Assembly: GCA_016721425.1 (NCBI GenBank)
Contig: JADKID010000005.1
Span: 496,001-560,000, forward strand
Length of the DNA: 64,000 nt
Direction: 5' to 3'
From: Bryobacterales bacterium
Lineage (GTDB): Bacteria > Acidobacteriota > Terriglobia > Bryobacterales > Bryobacteraceae
This document shows positions 62,699 through 64,000 of the stretch, in pieces. The notes under the pieces were generated by a model. The model worked only from the letters and a program-made list of their open reading frames with translations. It was not told where the DNA came from and did no database searches. A program made the translations under genes and the position numbers. Every line of letters starts with the position of its first letter. Position 1 is the first letter of the stretch.

Positions 62699-63316
62699 TC
62701 AAGGAAGCTCTTTGGACAGCCGATCCGGTTTGGCAGGCACCGCGAACGCAGGCTCAACCGTGGCGTGAGAGCCACCTGACGACAACCGAGCCGGGCACGC
62801 CGGCCAGATCGCCCGGATCGTGGATAGCCATCGCTCCAGCTCCGCGCGGAAGCGGCGCGGACGAGAGAACTCCACCGACCCCAATTGGCTGACCAACCCG
62901 AACTCCCCGAAGATGGGAATCGACTCTGGTCCTTTTGCGGTGAAACAACGGTAGGTGAGCCACATGAAGAGATCGGGGACCGCTGGCGCGGCAGCCAGCA
63001 GTTTCGCCGCCTCGAGATCGGTCGGAATCGGATGAGCGAGGATCTCCTGGCAGAAATCTTCGATCAGCACGACGGTATTCTCGAACTCCTTGCCGAGGAC
63101 CCCTTGATCCGGCTTCCGGTTGTACCAGATCCGGGCCTCCCGCAGGAAGTTGAAGCGCGACCGCTGGAGTACTTTCGCACGAGCCATCACCGAGTCATTG
63201 CCAAAGAAGATGGTGGCGCCGAAGATTCGTTCGAAGGCGGCCGCCAACCTCCTCTGGATGGGGTCCGGCGCGGTCAAACTAAGCCCGGCGCAACCGAAGT
63301 TCCCAAACCCTCTCAT
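62699..63316 (-). pseudogene. Remnant of a plasmid RepA-type replication initiator
   Basis: A 205-codon frame whose middle part resembles plasmid-encoded RepA proteins (the RepA_C type): FERIFGATIFFGNDSVMARA, SRFNFLREARIWYNRKPDQ, HPIPTDLEAAKLLAAAPAV, LFMWLTYRCFTAKGPESIP and FGLVSQLGSVEFSRPRRF. The family is about 300 residues and needs an upstream part that is absent here; the preceding frame does not match it. The C-terminal ~25 residues also look unrelated. A chromosomal copy of this type suggests an integrated and decayed plasmid. I recognise the family from memory only. Confidence 0.6.
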
Positions 63317-63575
63317 TCAAGCCTGCCATGCCTGCAGGAGGCATCATCAGTGCCTGAACAACCGGAAAGCCACAGGAAGCGCCTGCAAGAAGCCGGTTAC
63401 GGCCCCCCCCGGGTTCAGATCGCGCGCGCCTAAAGCCTTGCCGCCAGAAATGTTTGACTCTGATGCCGCGCCGCGATAGACTCGCTGCTGGCCTGAATGT
63501 AAGCGCATGCAATCAGCCAGAGCCTGTCTGGAAGGAATCTCCGGCATTGGCCTTCTGGTTTTGGAGTCTCGCCAA

Positions 63576-64000
63576 ATGACATTCTGTATTGTCCTCGGTC
63601 GGGTGGCCGCCTCTGGCGCAGCCATCCTGTTTTGCGCCACATCGTTGTTGGCCCAACCGGCTGCCCGCAAGCCGGCCCCCGTCATCGGCAAGGCCTCCCG
63701 TTACATCAATCCCCTACCGATCGAGACATCATCCAGGGACGGTTCACCGCAGGGGGTCAATCTGGGCGACGTCACCGTGCTGAAGTCAGGAGACCTTTAC
63801 TACCTGTTCGGCACCGGTGGCGGCGCCTGGGTGTCGAAGAACTTCCTGGATTGGAAATACCAGGCCGTGGAGGTGCGCGGCGGCCGATTGCCGGTGGCCC
63901 CTCACGTGGTTGAGTACAACGGCGCCTTCTACATGTCCGGCAACGACGCGCCCCTCTACAAGGCCCCTGCCATCCTGGGCCCTTACGAAGTGCTGGGACC
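63576..64000 (+). CDS. Secreted GH43-like glycosidase, cut by the right edge
   Basis: About 141 residues are visible. The signal peptide covers residues 1-27 (GRVAASGAAILFCATSLLA). Mature sequence begins a five-bladed propeller of the GH43 type: NLGDVTVLKSGDLYYLFGTG, where the Asp of GDVTVL lies where the catalytic base is expected, then AWVSKNFLDWKYQAVEV and YNGAFYMSGNDAPLYKAPA. It would act on arabinan, xylan or similar polymers. The rest, including the general acid, is outside the window. The codon use is normal, so the decayed region seems to end before it. Confidence 0.8.
   Translation, partial: MTFCIVLGRVAASGAAILFCATSLLAQPAARKPAPVIGKASRYINPLPIETSSRDGSPQGVNLGDVTVLKSGDLYYLFGTGGGAWVSKNFLDWKYQAVEVRGGRLPVAPHVVEYNGAFYMSGNDAPLYKAPAILGPYEVLG

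Noticed and set aside
59644..64000. tRNA-Thr as an attachment site of an integrated element
   Set aside because: No repeat of the tRNA 3' end was found downstream by eye and no integrase gene is present in the window.
1..64000. CRISPR arrays, insertion sequences or rRNA genes
   Set aside because: No regularly spaced repeats, no recognisable transposase and no rRNA sequence seen.

Overview
The window is GC-rich, densely coded DNA from a diderm bacterium. It looks like a Bryobacter/Solibacter-type acidobacterium. The evidence is the gene content rather than a marker gene: a PadR regulator beside an 880-aa MacB/FtsX permease of the acidobacterial orphan type, a TIGR03437-type C-terminal domain, an acidobacterial VWFA-type protein, an ASPIC/UnbV protein, an ECF sigma factor paired with a Ser/Thr kinase, Tat-signal sugar enzymes, and many secreted beta-propellers and polysaccharide-active enzymes. 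The family calls are from sequence recognition, not database searches.

Layout. 1-4.7 kb (minus): an operon of an S55 (SpoIVB-like) peptidase, a secreted propeller and a sulfatase cut by the left edge. 4.8-12.8 kb (plus): an ECF sigma factor, a membrane Ser/Thr kinase, then a tightly coupled pair made of a CHAT (caspase-like) protein and a large membrane coiled-coil protein; this is the best candidate for an undescribed system. 12.9-22.6 kb: tRNA-Leu(UAA), a BNR/sialidase-like protein, two DegT-fold PLP proteins with Tat signals, a ceramidase-like protein, PadR plus permease, and a propeller lipoprotein. 22.7-23.4 kb: VapBC. 23.4-32.8 kb: TolB-like and cyclophilin genes, a Tat-exported Gfo/Idh/MocA protein with chdC (coproheme decarboxylase), a hypothetical gene, and a histidine kinase/response regulator/UnbV operon. 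32.8-46.6 kb: an M3 oligopeptidase, a membrane-tethered HTH/FG-GAP protein, a frameshifted glycosyltransferase, a TIGR03437-type protein, SppA, an RluA-type pseudouridine synthase, a VWFA protein, and a heparinase-like/ankyrin pair. 46.6-52.4 kb: S9 peptidase, LamB-like porin and MFS transporter. 52.4-57.1 kb: a DHODH-like protein and full-length pyruvate:ferredoxin oxidoreductase (nifJ) behind a promoter carrying a perfect inverted repeat.

From 57.1 to about 63.4 kb the coding density drops and debris appears: a hybrid kinase with a nonsense codon, an internal deletion and a frameshift; a HigB toxin stopped by an in-frame TAG next to an intact antitoxin; a plasmid RepA-like remnant; and imperfect repeats. 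GtrA, tRNA-Thr(CGU) and a PQQ-type propeller lie among them. This reads as a decaying accessory region. The right edge cuts a GH43-like secreted glycosidase.

Functionally the window combines secreted polymer breakdown and uptake (sulfatase, heparinase-like, GH43-like, S9 peptidase, porin, MFS) with several signalling units. A 13-base motif, TTGTCAGTTACTG, occurs 13 bases before the padR start and again 12 bases before the TIGR03437-type gene, suggesting a shared PadR operator.
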